This document shows, piece by piece, positions 9,691 through 19,718 of a stretch of 64,000 nucleotides of DNA. Each line of letters opens with the position of its first letter. Within the stretch, counting starts at the first letter, position 1. The stretch is from NCBI GenBank assembly GCA_947243795.1, contig OX365931.1, positions 744,001-808,000 on the forward strand, read 5' to 3'. The DNA is from Saccharomyces uvarum (Eukaryota; Ascomycota; Saccharomycetes; Saccharomycetales; Saccharomycetaceae). The position numbers were made by a program, and so were the translations under genes. Under the pieces are notes generated by a model. The model was not told the DNA's origin, ran no database searches, and worked only from the letters and a program-made list of their open reading frames with translations.

Positions 9691-11934
9691 CTAATGTTTT
9701 CTACCCTTCTTCTTGCTAACGACTTGAAACTCCCAGTCATCATCATCATTACCAGAAAGAGCCAATGCCTCATTCCAACTTAATGGGTCACTACCTTGTC
9801 TTTCGCATTCAGCGCGTCTTCTGATGAATTCAGTAGCAAACCTTCTACCGTCCATAACATCACTATTGGCATAAATGGTTTCTTGGATCAACTCTTTGGA
9901 TTCTGGTCCCGTAGGTAAACTCAATAATAGTTCCAATACGTTATTACTTGTTATCCCAGAATTTAGTCTCATTTGAGATTTGCACCACTTAATAAATTCT
10001 TGGCGTGGAGAGATACTGTTCATACTGGCAAATGTAGTTGTCGTAGAAGTTGCGATGATGCTGCTTGTTATCGTCGTTGAAGGGTTCAACCCTGTATTGG
10101 ACTTTGAAACTAAAGGTACAGCTGTACCAATAGGGGTTTTCGTCTTCGATGTCACTGTGGTCCAAGATGTTGTCGTAGTAGTTGCAGAAGTAGAGGCCTT
10201 TGGCTGTTTAGAGGAGGTTTGAACTCTTTCCCATATTTTTTTCTGTTCTTCAATGAAATTTGGATCTTCAAAATCTTTTGGCGATGGCGTTTCTTTTGCA
10301 TTTTTAGAATTTTTTTGAAACTGTGATTTAATATCAATAGTTTGATTTGGTACTGTGCTAGACTTATTGGCCCAATTTAACACAGATTTCAGTTCCTGCT
10401 TTTCCTTTTCTTCCTTGGTGGTGACCTTCTGTTGTAAATTTAGAGAATCATCCTTCTTATTTTCGGTATTACTCAAGGCATTTTTGGTTATAATATTGAC
10501 TGGAGTATTCGTCTTGACTTTGGAAGCCCATGGTGTTGGTTTAAAATTCAAATCATTCAATGAAGGTAGATCTTTTGAAGTTTTGGAAGGTACAGTTTGG
10601 GATTGTGTATCCTTTATGGTATTTTCGATTTGTTTCTGCTTTTCTGCTTCCTGGGTTTCCCTTTCTTTCTGTTTTTTCAAGGATTCCTTTTCTTCCCTCT
10701 GTCTTTTTAATAGCTCTTGCTCTTCTTTTTGTTTTTGCTTTTTTAACAAACGAATCTCTTCTTTTCTTTTACTTTCTTGATTTTGTCTCTCTTGCTCTTC
10801 CAGTAATGCTTTGGCCATAAATTCAGCTTTTTCCCTTTTTCTTGCCTCAACTATATTCTTGGGTTTGTCTTCTGGTTTAGGCTTCCCTTTTGTTTGACCA
10901 GCAGAGACTGTTGAACCTAATGCAATATCACCTTCATTCACTGTAGTGCCGCTGTCCATATCCCAGATGTTTTTATGAGTCAATGGTTTGAAAATATCGT
11001 TGTCGGTAGTTTGCATGGTATCAACAGTCGTAGCAATAGTTTCGTTTGAATATGCAGGCAGAGTTGTGTTGCTAGGGTCACTATTGGGTAGTTGTGCGTG
11101 AACTTTATCGAAAGTACTAAATGGATCCGTGTCGTATTTCTGAAGCTTGACCATCAACTCGCCCAAGGTGATAAATACATCGTTTATCCCGAGTGTTTCC
11201 GGCGTGCTGCCTAACCTTGAAACCTGTAGAGTTGAAGCAAAATAGCCACCGATATACCATTGCGACATCAATTGAGTAGTGAATGGACCATGTACCTGCC
11301 CCTGTGTATCTATGTATTTCCAACTGGACTCAATTGAAATTGGTGTGGGAAATTGAGACAATCCATTTATGTCCAGCGTTGGAGGTATATCAGGCGACGG
11401 GAATAAGTTGGCATGGGATTGAGCGATCGTTGGTGTTCCCAACGGAGTAATGTCGACGGCCAATGAATGCGTGCTCAAATTCATTCCAAGATTAGCGGCA
11501 TATGCAAAGGAAGAAGTGGACTCGTTTCTTTGCAATAGTGGGAGTTGCTGAACAGGCGTACCCACCCGCGATTCAGGATGGTCACTGTGCCAGAACGAGG
11601 AACCCACGACGCCTGGGTTCTGGGGAATGAAGGCCTCTTTGACAGGCACAAACGGTGAGGCAGCACGCTGTATACCAATAGAGTCCATCAGAGAAGACGT
11701 TCTACTAAGCGGATGTCGGTTACCTAAGAGGGGTGTATTAGACCTAAACGTGGACCCGGGAACAGCGTTTATGCTCGCACCAATGGCACCGTTATTGGTG
11801 CTGGGTTGAGAAGACTCCATAGGGGCAAAGGCGCTGTTGATGCTGTTGCTCTCGGTATCATCTGAGTCCAGTTTCAAGTCTTTTAACTGTTCATCAAAGG
11901 AACCGAATAATCTTTGAGAGTCTGGTGCAATCAT
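9691..11934 (-). CDS. SMY2: GYF-domain protein Smy2
   Basis: A 747-residue protein (S. cerevisiae about 740). The GYF domain at residues 204-255 (SSWKYIDTQGQVHGPF, then QWYIGGYF) binds proline-rich PPG-phi peptides. The N-terminal 200 residues are Ser/Thr/Pro-rich and probably disordered. Residues around 350-440 form a highly charged Lys/Glu/Gln coiled coil, and the C-terminal 100 residues are a helical conserved segment ending in a basic KKKGRKH. Smy2 is linked to COPII/secretory transport and mRNA regulation, and has a paralogue, Syh1. ATG at 11934. Confidence 0.93.
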   Translation of the reverse strand: MIAPDSQRLFGSFDEQLKDLKLDSDDTESNSINSAFAPMESSQPSTNNGAIGASINAVPGSTFRSNTPLLGNRHPLSRTSSLMDSIGIQRAASPFVPVKEAFIPQNPGVVGSSFWHSDHPESRVGTPVQQLPLLQRNESTSSFAYAANLGMNLSTHSLAVDITPLGTPTIAQSHANLFPSPDIPPTLDINGLSQFPTPISIESSWKYIDTQGQVHGPFTTQLMSQWYIGGYFASTLQVSRLGSTPETLGINDVFITLGELMVKLQKYDTDPFSTFDKVHAQLPNSDPSNTTLPAYSNETIATTVDTMQTTDNDIFKPLTHKNIWDMDSGTTVNEGDIALGSTVSAGQTKGKPKPEDKPKNIVEARKREKAEFMAKALLEEQERQNQESKRKEEIRLLKKQKQKEEQELLKRQREEKESLKKQKERETQEAEKQKQIENTIKDTQSQTVPSKTSKDLPSLNDLNFKPTPWASKVKTNTPVNIITKNALSNTENKKDDSLNLQQKVTTKEEKEKQELKSVLNWANKSSTVPNQTIDIKSQFQKNSKNAKETPSPKDFEDPNFIEEQKKIWERVQTSSKQPKASTSATTTTTSWTTVTSKTKTPIGTAVPLVSKSNTGLNPSTTITSSIIATSTTTTFASMNSISPRQEFIKWCKSQMRLNSGITSNNVLELLLSLPTGPESKELIQETIYANSDVMDGRRFATEFIRRRAECERQGSDPLSWNEALALSGNDDDDWEFQVVSKKKGRKH

Positions 11935-12294
11935 TACTGAAATGGACTAAGAGGCTGGGTTCTGTGGGAAGAAAGGAGAGAAGCACAAGGCGTACGAATG
12001 GAAATAATGAACTCGAGAAAGTTGGTTCTCCACCTAGAATAGTATTTGTAGAGGCGTGAGATACTTCTGAAAGGCCCATCAAATCAAATCAACCTAAAAT
12101 TGAAAATATGAAAAAAATTTTCAGTGAGTGAAAAAAAAAAAAAGGGCGCAGGGTAATTTTGAACTATTATGGTACTAAAATTAGAGTAGTATAACTATGT
12201 AGTTTAAGAGCATAGCACTAATCTAGTCACTTCTATGAGACTGAGGGGCATGTGTTTTACTTAACTATCGTATAAATGAAACAGGAAAGCACCT
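11935..12294. other. SMY2 promoter / UMP1 3' spacer
   Basis: 360 bp between two minus-strand genes. It contains a 13-A tract at about 12129-12143, likely a nucleosome-excluding element of the SMY2 promoter. A 62-codon frame at the SMY2 start is not supported as a gene. Confidence 0.45.
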
Positions 12295-12741
12295 TTAAAT
12301 GCCCAGTTGTTTTTCGATTTTGCTGTGAACGTCGTCGCCAACCATGGAGCCGGATTGCAGGCCAGTGCCGGGATAGACGTCCTCCCAATCAATGCTGCAG
12401 TCCTTGTTTAGCAATATGTCGCGGTGCATGCTGCTGTCCGCTGAGAGAGGGTTGAAATCAGTGCGGTTGACGATTTCCAGCTCCATCGTCCTCTTCATGG
12501 GCTCGGCTATGCCGAATATCTGTCGGTACTGCTCCATCTGTCTCTGGCGCTGTGTGGTCTCCCAATGCTTCAGCTTTGATTCCAATGGGTGTCTGTCGTT
12601 CATCTGTGTGGAAAGGGGTACCGCACCACCTTCTTGCTGGCGCAGCGTGTCTGGCAGTGAGGGCACCGCGGATGAAAGAGTGGTCTTGTCTTGATCCGTG
12701 GAGATCTGGGACTTGAAGTTACCTTGTGGGACGATATTCAT
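12295..12741 (-). CDS. UMP1: Proteasome maturation factor Ump1
   Basis: A 148-residue chaperone that sits inside the half-proteasome during 20S assembly and is the first substrate degraded on completion. The family core is seen in PSLPDTLRQQEGGAVPLST, HPLESKLKHWE and QYRQIFGIAEPMKR. The C-terminus ends KIEKQLGI. The open frame runs upstream to 12819 without an ATG there. The ATG at 12741 (MNIVPQ) gives exactly the S. cerevisiae length, so I chose it. It is divergent from SWD3. Confidence 0.96.
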   Translation of the reverse strand: MNIVPQGNFKSQISTDQDKTTLSSAVPSLPDTLRQQEGGAVPLSTQMNDRHPLESKLKHWETTQRQRQMEQYRQIFGIAEPMKRTMELEIVNRTDFNPLSADSSMHRDILLNKDCSIDWEDVYPGTGLQSGSMVGDDVHSKIEKQLGI

Positions 12742-12848
12742 GTTTGATATACTGGCTGTTCCTGTTCTTGTGCTTGTGCTTGCTAACACTTCTCTTGTTG
12801 CTGGGAAATTACACAACAAATGCTTTAATAGACCTCAGGCAGATAAAA

Positions 12849-12856
12849 TCGCCACC
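12849..12856 (-). promoter_or_regulatory. PACE-like (Rpn4) site between UMP1 and SWD3
   Basis: TCGCCACC on the plus strand reads GGTGGCGA on the minus strand, matching the PACE core GGTGGC with a variant end (GGTGGCAAA is canonical). It lies about 110 bp upstream of the UMP1 ATG. UMP1 is a known Rpn4-regulated proteasome gene family member, so the position is as expected. Confidence 0.55.
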
Positions 12857-12985
12857 GCCCGGTCACCCGGCGAGCATGCAAGAAAAGCAAGAAGTGCTTA
12901 AATAAGAGCCTTGGTGCTGCTGGCGGACGATGCTCGAGGATCCCAGGTACCAGGCCCGCAACTGTATGCGGCTACTGTATGCTAT

Positions 12986-13933
12986 ATGTTCCAATTCATT
13001 GCTGCTGTGGCGACGGAGGATGGCTTGAGGGCTACTTCTGCGAAAATATCACCCGATGGCCGGTTTCTGGCCATAACGCAGGGACTTAATATCCTAATAT
13101 ACGATGTCTCCAAACATGCCATATCACAGACGCTGGTCACGTCGCATGCAAGGCCATGCTCAGAATTGTGCTGGTCCCCCGACGGGCAGTGCATAGCGAC
13201 TGCTTCGGATGACTTCTCCGTGGAGATAGTGCACTTGTCTTACGGGCTGTTGCATACGTTTGTTGGTCATACGGCGCCTGTGATATCCCTGGCGTTCAAC
13301 AGAAAGGGCAACTTGCTGTTCACGTCCTCAATGGACGAAAGTATCAAGATCTGGGACACGCTGAACGGCTCGCTGATGAAAACGATATCTGCGCATTCAG
13401 AGGCAGTCGTGTCGGTGGATGTGCCCACGAATGACTCGTCCATTCTGAGTTCAGGTTCGTATGACGGGCTCATACGGATCTTCGATGCAGAGACAGGCCA
13501 TTGTTTGAAGACGCTGACCTACGACAAGGACTGGAAAAGGGAAAACGGTGTGGTGCCCATCTCCCAGGTCAAGTTCTCTGAAAATGCAAGGTATCTTTTG
13601 GTGAAATCGCTGGACGGCGTGGTTAAGATATGGGATTGTATTGGAGGCTGTGTGGTACGCACTTTCCAAGTCCAACCTCCGGAGAAGGGTGTGCTGCACC
13701 ATTCGTGCGGTATGGACTTCTTGAACCCTGAAGACGGCTCTACTCCTTTGGTGATCAGCGGTTACGAAAACGGCGATATATATTGTTGGAACTCAGATGA
13801 TAAAGATCTCGTTCAGTTGCTCGATGGTTCCTCCCATCATCGAAATAGTCCTGTAATGAGCATACATTGCTTCGGCAATACAATGTGCTCGCTCGCGTTG
13901 AACGGAGTTTGCTGTCTCTGGAGATGGGAGTGA
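12986..13933 (+). CDS. SWD3: COMPASS (Set1 complex) WD40 subunit Swd3
   Basis: A 315-residue beta-propeller protein, the WDR5 homologue, a structural subunit of the COMPASS histone H3K4 methyltransferase. WD40 units are visible throughout: CWSPDGQCIATASDDFSVEI, FNRKGNLLFTSSMDESIKIW, SGSYDGLIRIFD, LLVKSLDGVVKIWD and ISGYENGDIYCW. The frame is open from 12911 but without an ATG. The ATG at 12986 (MFQF) matches the S. cerevisiae start and length. The GC content is higher than in the neighbours. A dubious antisense S. cerevisiae ORF (YBR174C) is not supported here. Confidence 0.95.
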   Translation: MFQFIAAVATEDGLRATSAKISPDGRFLAITQGLNILIYDVSKHAISQTLVTSHARPCSELCWSPDGQCIATASDDFSVEIVHLSYGLLHTFVGHTAPVISLAFNRKGNLLFTSSMDESIKIWDTLNGSLMKTISAHSEAVVSVDVPTNDSSILSSGSYDGLIRIFDAETGHCLKTLTYDKDWKRENGVVPISQVKFSENARYLLVKSLDGVVKIWDCIGGCVVRTFQVQPPEKGVLHHSCGMDFLNPEDGSTPLVISGYENGDIYCWNSDDKDLVQLLDGSSHHRNSPVMSIHCFGNTMCSLALNGVCCLWRWE

Positions 13934-14298
13934 AGAACCAAGATTATATATATCGTTAAATATTCCCATAGAGTGTATTTGATAATCTGAATGTATAGCA
14001 TAGACATTAAAAGGTTCCCAGTAGCGGGATTATCTTCGAATAATTTTCAGATTTTTTGATTTTTTACTCTTTTTTTTTCGGTTGACAATCACTATTGTCT
14101 TTCGTGATGAGCATTTCGAAAAATGCAAATGGGAACTCGGCCAACTGTAACAGCCATCATTGACATCTCGAAGAGCTCGTGTCGAGCTATTCCTTCTCAC
14201 CACTGATATAGAGCAACTGTTGTGTTAATAACTATTCGGCACTGTATTTATCTGCTACTCAACAAAAACGTCAGGGAAGCAAAACTTTGACGCTCAAC
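13934..14298. other. SWD3-ECM31 intergenic region
   Basis: 365 bp between two plus-strand genes. It holds a T-rich stretch near 14055-14080 and presumably the ECM31 promoter. I see no gene and no confidently recognisable factor site. Confidence 0.45.
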
Positions 14299-15237
14299 AT
14301 GAATATAGCGAAAAGATCGTTATGCGTTTTCTCTAAGCGATTTTATTCCTCTACAAACGTTGTCTCAAAACGTAATACGATCCAGGATATTAGAGACAAA
14401 TACAATGCTGGTACGTCTTTGTCTATGTGCACAGCATATGACTTCATCACTGCTACGTGGGTGAATAAAGCTAATTGCGATCTACTCTTAGTCGGGGATT
14501 CATTAGCAATGACCTCCTTGGGGTATGATAGCACAATTACACTCTCATTAGATGAATTTAAATATCACGTTAGCTCTGTGTGCAGAGCTGAAGGTCCTTC
14601 TTTGGTAGTCGCAGATATGCCATTTGGTACTTTTGAATCTGATATTTCTGACGGCTTGAAAAATGCCATAGATATTATGAAATTGCATAGCAAAGTTACC
14701 TCTATCAAAGTTGAAGTGGGTTCGTACACTACAGACAAATATGCAATGAAGTTTATTCAAGAATTGTGCTCTAGAGGTATTCCCGTTATGGCCCATATAG
14801 GATTAACACCGCAAAAAGTACATTCACTTGGAGGTTATAAAGTTCAAGGTAACAAGAGTTTGTTACAAATGCAAGAGTTGTTCGAAACAGCCAAACAGCT
14901 GCAAAAAATTGGTTGCTGGTCCATTGTTATTGAATGTGTCCCCCACAAAATGGCCCAATTTATAACATCTAATCTTTCCATTCCAACAATAGGTATCGGT
15001 GCCGGAAATGGTACCAGCGGCCAGGTTTTAGTGATATCTGATCTTTTGGGGATGCAAGGTGAATCCGTTCCAAAATTTGTTAAGCAAACTGTAAATATGA
15101 GAGATATTGCAACTAAGGGCTTGAAAGAATACATTACGAGTGTAGAGGATAGAACGTTTCCTGAAAAAGACTCTCACACTTTCAAAGTCAAAGACGATCT
15201 GTGGAATGAATTCCTTTCTTCGACCAACAACAAATAA
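14299..15237 (+). CDS. ECM31: Ketopantoate hydroxymethyltransferase, pantothenate biosynthesis
   Basis: A 312-residue PanB-family enzyme that transfers a hydroxymethyl group from methylene-tetrahydrofolate to 2-oxoisovalerate, making ketopantoate for pantothenate and CoA. PanB motifs are seen in TAYDFITATW, LLVGDSLAMTSLGYDSTI, VADMPFGTF, HIGLTPQKVHSLGGYKVQG and TIGIGAGNGTSGQVLV. The first 25 residues are basic and Ser-rich without acids (NIAKRSLCVFSKRFYSS), consistent with a mitochondrial presequence. The frame is open from 14287, but the first ATG is at 14299. Confidence 0.95.
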   Translation: MNIAKRSLCVFSKRFYSSTNVVSKRNTIQDIRDKYNAGTSLSMCTAYDFITATWVNKANCDLLLVGDSLAMTSLGYDSTITLSLDEFKYHVSSVCRAEGPSLVVADMPFGTFESDISDGLKNAIDIMKLHSKVTSIKVEVGSYTTDKYAMKFIQELCSRGIPVMAHIGLTPQKVHSLGGYKVQGNKSLLQMQELFETAKQLQKIGCWSIVIECVPHKMAQFITSNLSIPTIGIGAGNGTSGQVLVISDLLGMQGESVPKFVKQTVNMRDIATKGLKEYITSVEDRTFPEKDSHTFKVKDDLWNEFLSSTNNK

Positions 15238-15407
15238 AATGAAAATGTGGACTTTATATGAGAAAAAAAAGAGACTAAGGCTTCTGGCAGTTTGAAATCT
15301 AAAACTTCATTCATTTTGAGAGAAAAGTACATAAATAAGGGACAACACAAGAACATTCATCCGCTGTATATATACATAAGAATGGCTAGGAAAAGAATCG
15401 TATAACA

Positions 15408-16769
15408 TCATAAAACTAACTCCTCAAACTTATTCAAGAATTCTGAAATCGCCTTTGTAACCCACGAATTGTTGTTGCTATCTAGATAGGCTAAATGGCC
15501 ACCTAGGTCGGTTCTACAGAACAGTATATGAGGGTTCTTTTCCACAAATGAATAAGGTTGGTCTGGGCCAACAACAGGATCATCTCTAGAATTGATTACT
15601 AAAGTAGGAACCTTGATTTTATCCGCCCTGTTGATTGAACTAGCTGCTCTATAATATTCCATAGCATTCGGGAAGCCCAAAGCTGGCGCAGTATACAGCT
15701 CATCGAATTCCAGACTCGACTTAAAACGCTTTGCCTTCATCAAATTTTCAGGTGTGAACTTATAGTAAGACGGATTCTTAACTGTAGGTGGGTGGTCAGG
15801 AAGAGAGCCATTTGGAACACCTAATTCGCCCATGTTAACCTGAACAGTTCTTGTTAAAAATTGGGCAATATTTCTAGAAAACAAAGTTTTTGACCACCAG
15901 TCTTCAGTCATTCTAAGGGCCGAAAGAAGAAGATCCCAAGGATTACATAATGTAACAGCAGCAGATAAAGGTGACTTGTCACCTTCTTCACCCAAATAGT
16001 TTGCTAACATGGTAGCCCCGAAAGAACATCCTACAGTGTATAATTTTCTGTTTGGATATCTTTCTTTTTCTCTTTGGAAGAACTCACGAATATCCATTGT
16101 GTGGTAAGCTGTGAATAGGTTTCTAGTGGTGATTTTAGAACGTGCACAGCCTCTCGTGTTTAGCACCACGACTTGAAATTTCCCATTGCTGATACGAGAC
16201 AAGTTTTCAGTTAGGGATCTTATGATTGGTTCATGACTGCCTCCGGCAAGACCATGGAGGATGACAACTAGGGGAAGATCCACTTTCCTTTGCTCTTCCA
16301 ACTCTTCGTCCCTGAGGTACCTCGTACGTGGTTGTAAACGAGGCCATCCTTCTGGGTGCGTCGCCTTTTCGTCGTCACCAAACTTCTTCGTATCAAATTT
16401 CATAGTCTTTTGATCGAAGTCATATTCCTTTTCCCAGGAGTTCATTACCCAATCAGCAGTACAGACACCATTATCCGAGAACTTGACAATTTCCCTACCA
16501 TAAAATACGGGAAATTTCTTTGAGAAATTAGCAGCGTTCAAGTATAGGGTTTGTAAAATACCCGTAAATAAGTAGGGACTTAGTTTATAGTGGGCCCCGT
16601 TTTTCAGAATCGGAACGTATTCATTAACAAACGAATTAAACTCGACTTGCTCCTTATCGTTCTTCAAGCATAACTTCACAGAACCATTACCACCAACGAC
16701 ATGTGAAACTGTACCGTTGTACCCCCAATGAAATGGGTTAATAGCTGGCCACTTTGAAACTTCTGACAT
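15408..16769 (-). CDS. EHT1: Medium-chain acyl-CoA:ethanol O-acyltransferase / esterase Eht1
   Basis: A 453-residue alpha/beta-hydrolase that makes medium-chain fatty-acid ethyl esters (fruity aroma compounds) and can hydrolyse them; it associates with lipid droplets. The nucleophile elbow is GCSFG with Ser249. The other triad members are the Asp of NSRDDPVVG (about 396) and His425 in GGHLAYLD. These positions are two higher than in S. cerevisiae Eht1 (451 residues). The oxyanion loop is VILHGLAGGSHE. ATG at 16769. Its paralogue is EEB1. Confidence 0.95.
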   Translation of the reverse strand: MSEVSKWPAINPFHWGYNGTVSHVVGGNGSVKLCLKNDKEQVEFNSFVNEYVPILKNGAHYKLSPYLFTGILQTLYLNAANFSKKFPVFYGREIVKFSDNGVCTADWVMNSWEKEYDFDQKTMKFDTKKFGDDEKATHPEGWPRLQPRTRYLRDEELEEQRKVDLPLVVILHGLAGGSHEPIIRSLTENLSRISNGKFQVVVLNTRGCARSKITTRNLFTAYHTMDIREFFQREKERYPNRKLYTVGCSFGATMLANYLGEEGDKSPLSAAVTLCNPWDLLLSALRMTEDWWSKTLFSRNIAQFLTRTVQVNMGELGVPNGSLPDHPPTVKNPSYYKFTPENLMKAKRFKSSLEFDELYTAPALGFPNAMEYYRAASSINRADKIKVPTLVINSRDDPVVGPDQPYSFVEKNPHILFCRTDLGGHLAYLDSNNNSWVTKAISEFLNKFEELVL

Positions 16770-17150
16770 ATTTTTTGCTGTTAGTTTATTCGTTGTTTGA
16801 GTTTTTGAAGATAATATTCGATTTTCGGGACACGTCTGATACCATTAAATAGTAAGGAAAATCCTCAAAGGGACTATTACTTCCCGCTAAGCACCCGATA
16901 TTTTACATCCGCTCCTAATCTGCACATGCGGACGGTAAAAAAAAAAATTTCGGAACCGGAACGAGTTTGCCTTTTTTCGTTCATCTTCCGTGCCGTATCG
17001 CAAATCATTAAACAGATACAAAACAGGGCCCTTTGAAGGTTATGTAATTTTGCATTGGTCAAATAACAGAACTGTTTAAAATATTTATTTTGTATATATA
17101 TATATTTCTTGGGAAGTAAAAAAAAAACAACTATGTATTTACAGAAGCAC
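16770..17150. other. EHT1 upstream / FZO1 downstream spacer
   Basis: 381 bp between two minus-strand genes, carrying the EHT1 promoter. There is a poly(A) run at 16938-16948 and a short TA run at 17093-17105. A 93-codon minus-strand frame covering 16877-17158 is low-complexity and overlaps the FZO1 stop; I do not call it a gene. Confidence 0.45.
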
Positions 17151-19718
17151 TTAATCAATATCCAAGTTTATTTCTTCAACTATTGATTTTTGAGCCATTG
17201 TCCCTTCGTAGAGGGACTCGAAGAATTTGATAGATAGTATGTTATTTTCGTTTTTGCTTTCCAGTTCTTTCTTGGTGACTTGTTTTTTGTCCATGATTAT
17301 TTCACACGACCTTAGGATTTCACGGGTGGGTACACGTAAAACATCACGTACTTCAATCGAAGTTCTTTGCGCGTTAAGATGGATGTATTCTAGCTCTTGA
17401 AGCTTTCTTTTGTATTTGTTAGAAAAATTCATTGGTAGAGCACGGGGCAAGTCATGAATTAGATATGTGATTCCTAGCAGGGAACCCACTACTATGATGG
17501 GAACCGACAATTTCTTGAGTGAACTCCATGATGATAGTTTAATACCGTGTAATACAATGTTGCCTATTACTTTTGTACTACCCAGGAAGTATAAGGTCAG
17601 TGTGGGAATTTTTGATGTGAAAAGTAATGATGGTCTTGACCAGTATTGTGTCATAGGATAGTTTTTCAATCCCAAAGTTTTCATTAGCCCATTTTGTTTT
17701 TCTGTTGTCTGTTCCTCTATATCATAAATTGGTGCCGTGCTAGGTTTCTGCCAACTTAGATAAGACAAAAATCCCTTCCAACTTGGAGCAAACAAATCAG
17801 TTATTGACAGAGAAACTTTGAGCCTTTTCCCTATTAAGTGTTTCCTTTTTTTAAACATCAGTTCACTTTTGAAAACACGTTCACACATAAAATCATCACC
17901 AAGCTCGGATTTACCAATTTCGTAAATTTTCTTCACCAGCATGTCTGTCTTTTGCTTAGCAAATAGTTCGCTTAAATATATTGCTTCATCGATCTGGTTT
18001 ACTATAAAATCCTCTGTTGTGAAAATGAAGTCATAAATCTGAGCGAGACCTTGATACTTTGGATATTCGTGTAATGGAACATCCAAGGCACTAAGAAGCG
18101 TTTCTTTGGTATTATTGTAGGCCAACGCAATACTTTCCTCTGCCATTTTATCAACGGAGCTGGTCAAGTCGTTACACTTTGTTTGGACAGTTAGAATCTC
18201 AGGCCTTAATGTTTCTAGTTCTTCGTTGATTTTTTCTTTTTCTTCAGTGTACATTGTTATGTTTGATTTGGAAATCGATGTTATATCGCTCAATAATTTC
18301 GATAAATACGTTTTGGCAGGTAGTAATTTAGAAAGCGATCTTTTCTTCAGAACAAAATTACGTAGAGAATCTTCTAGACTGTCAAAATCGGGATCTGGGT
18401 CGCTGTTAGAATATGGGTCATTACCGGGTTCATCATCACCATTATCTCCACTGTCGTCACCTCCATGATAATCTGCTAGTTCATCCCCGTTTTTAGAAAC
18501 AAAATGGACAAAATCGGCCGCGCGTTTGTGTGTTTCTGGGGAGAGATCACGAATCTGCTTTAAAATTAGCTCTTTACAACGTTGTTTGTCTCTGATTTTG
18601 TCAAATTTTTTCACAACAAAAAACATCAATTTCTTTTCACGAGACGCCAAAGATATGAACTCTTTGGCGGATAGCGTAAGCTGGTTTTCTGCGTTGACAA
18701 CAAAAATGACCAAATCAATTTCCTCTTGTCGGGACATTACCTCCGCAGTTTGTAAGGAATCCATATTCAAACCGGGCGAATCGATCAAAGATATATCAAC
18801 AGTACCATTTCTTAGCAGACTAGTGGAGGCGGGTCTTTTATCGTCCTTTATGTAAACCTTCAATAGTGCATACTTTTCGTTCTGGGGCACCAAATCGGAG
18901 AGTTCTTTCAAGGAGTGAATTTCGTAAGTCTTTGGATTCTGTATTGAATACATGTCAACAGCTTCCTTGAGGGTTGGAGCTATATATAGCGGTATTGCAT
19001 GAACTTCCTCGATTCCGTCGTTTTCTCGAGCCTCTAGTATTTCAGAAAATACATTGGTACATGGAAGTTGATCTTCAGGCAGTAAACGTCGTTTTAATAA
19101 AGAGTTGCAAAGAGCTGATTTTCCAGTATTGACATCACCTGTGATGAATACTTTAGAGGAAACATCATCTACTCTTTTTTTCAGGGCGTTTAAGTGGTTT
19201 GTTACCGACCCGATTTGAGACTGGAATAATTTTGATAGAGCTTTTTTCTCCATGTTAAAACCGTTCTTTTCTTTAATGTTGTAATGTCCGTCTAACTTGA
19301 TATTCAGTTGTAGGACATGCAATTTTTCACGCTCATCATTGGCAGCGATAAAAATGGGACGAATATTGTTTTCTTCTCGAAGTTGATCCACAAAAATTTG
19401 TGTCTTTAGAATGGACCTCTTTAAGAGTACTCTGTTGTTGTTATAGTTCCACTGGCTGAGCTGAGAAGAAATTAAATGTGCTTTTGAGTTAGACCCACGC
19501 AATGACGGCAACAGATCATCATCCCTACGCCCTCCCTCTTCTTCAAACAATGTGGACTGATCATCAGCTGGTCTATGAGCGTCACTAGCCACAAACTGGC
19601 CTTCGTTCCGTGAATATGTAAGGATTGGAGGTACAACCGTGGCTGCATCATCGTCTTGATCTGTAGAAGTCTTGTGTGGTTTATTGGTGTTTTGAGACTG
19701 CTGTTTTCCTTCAGACAT
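17151..19718 (-). CDS. FZO1: Mitofusin Fzo1, outer-membrane fusion GTPase
   Basis: An 855-residue dynamin-related GTPase that tethers and fuses mitochondrial outer membranes. After a hydrophilic N-terminus comes a GTPase domain with P-loop GDVNTGKS (residues 194-201) and G3 DSPG in SLIDSPGLNMDS. Coiled-coil heptad regions flank it. An acidic Asp/Gly-rich insertion is visible (DYHGGDDSGDNGDDEP). Two closely spaced membrane segments lie near residues 705-760 (LYFLGSTKVIGNIVLHGI; SVPIIVVGSLLGITYLI), followed by a C-terminal coiled coil. The length equals the S. cerevisiae protein. Confidence 0.97.
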   Translation of the reverse strand: MSEGKQQSQNTNKPHKTSTDQDDDAATVVPPILTYSRNEGQFVASDAHRPADDQSTLFEEEGGRRDDDLLPSLRGSNSKAHLISSQLSQWNYNNNRVLLKRSILKTQIFVDQLREENNIRPIFIAANDEREKLHVLQLNIKLDGHYNIKEKNGFNMEKKALSKLFQSQIGSVTNHLNALKKRVDDVSSKVFITGDVNTGKSALCNSLLKRRLLPEDQLPCTNVFSEILEARENDGIEEVHAIPLYIAPTLKEAVDMYSIQNPKTYEIHSLKELSDLVPQNEKYALLKVYIKDDKRPASTSLLRNGTVDISLIDSPGLNMDSLQTAEVMSRQEEIDLVIFVVNAENQLTLSAKEFISLASREKKLMFFVVKKFDKIRDKQRCKELILKQIRDLSPETHKRAADFVHFVSKNGDELADYHGGDDSGDNGDDEPGNDPYSNSDPDPDFDSLEDSLRNFVLKKRSLSKLLPAKTYLSKLLSDITSISKSNITMYTEEKEKINEELETLRPEILTVQTKCNDLTSSVDKMAEESIALAYNNTKETLLSALDVPLHEYPKYQGLAQIYDFIFTTEDFIVNQIDEAIYLSELFAKQKTDMLVKKIYEIGKSELGDDFMCERVFKSELMFKKRKHLIGKRLKVSLSITDLFAPSWKGFLSYLSWQKPSTAPIYDIEEQTTEKQNGLMKTLGLKNYPMTQYWSRPSLLFTSKIPTLTLYFLGSTKVIGNIVLHGIKLSSWSSLKKLSVPIIVVGSLLGITYLIHDLPRALPMNFSNKYKRKLQELEYIHLNAQRTSIEVRDVLRVPTREILRSCEIIMDKKQVTKKELESKNENNILSIKFFESLYEGTMAQKSIVEEINLDID

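Noticed and set aside
10355-10820. Long plus-strand ORFs (86-141 codons) opposite SMY2
   Set aside because: They are antisense translations of the Lys/Glu/Gln-rich coiled-coil region, giving Phe/Ser/Leu-rich low-complexity protein.
12911-12985. 25-codon N-terminal extension of SWD3
   Set aside because: The extension begins with TTG; the ATG at 12986 reproduces the known family start and length.
16877-17158. 93-codon minus-strand ORF between EHT1 and FZO1
   Set aside because: Low-complexity, Lys/Tyr/Ile-rich from AT tracts, overlaps the FZO1 stop, and no similarity is recognised.
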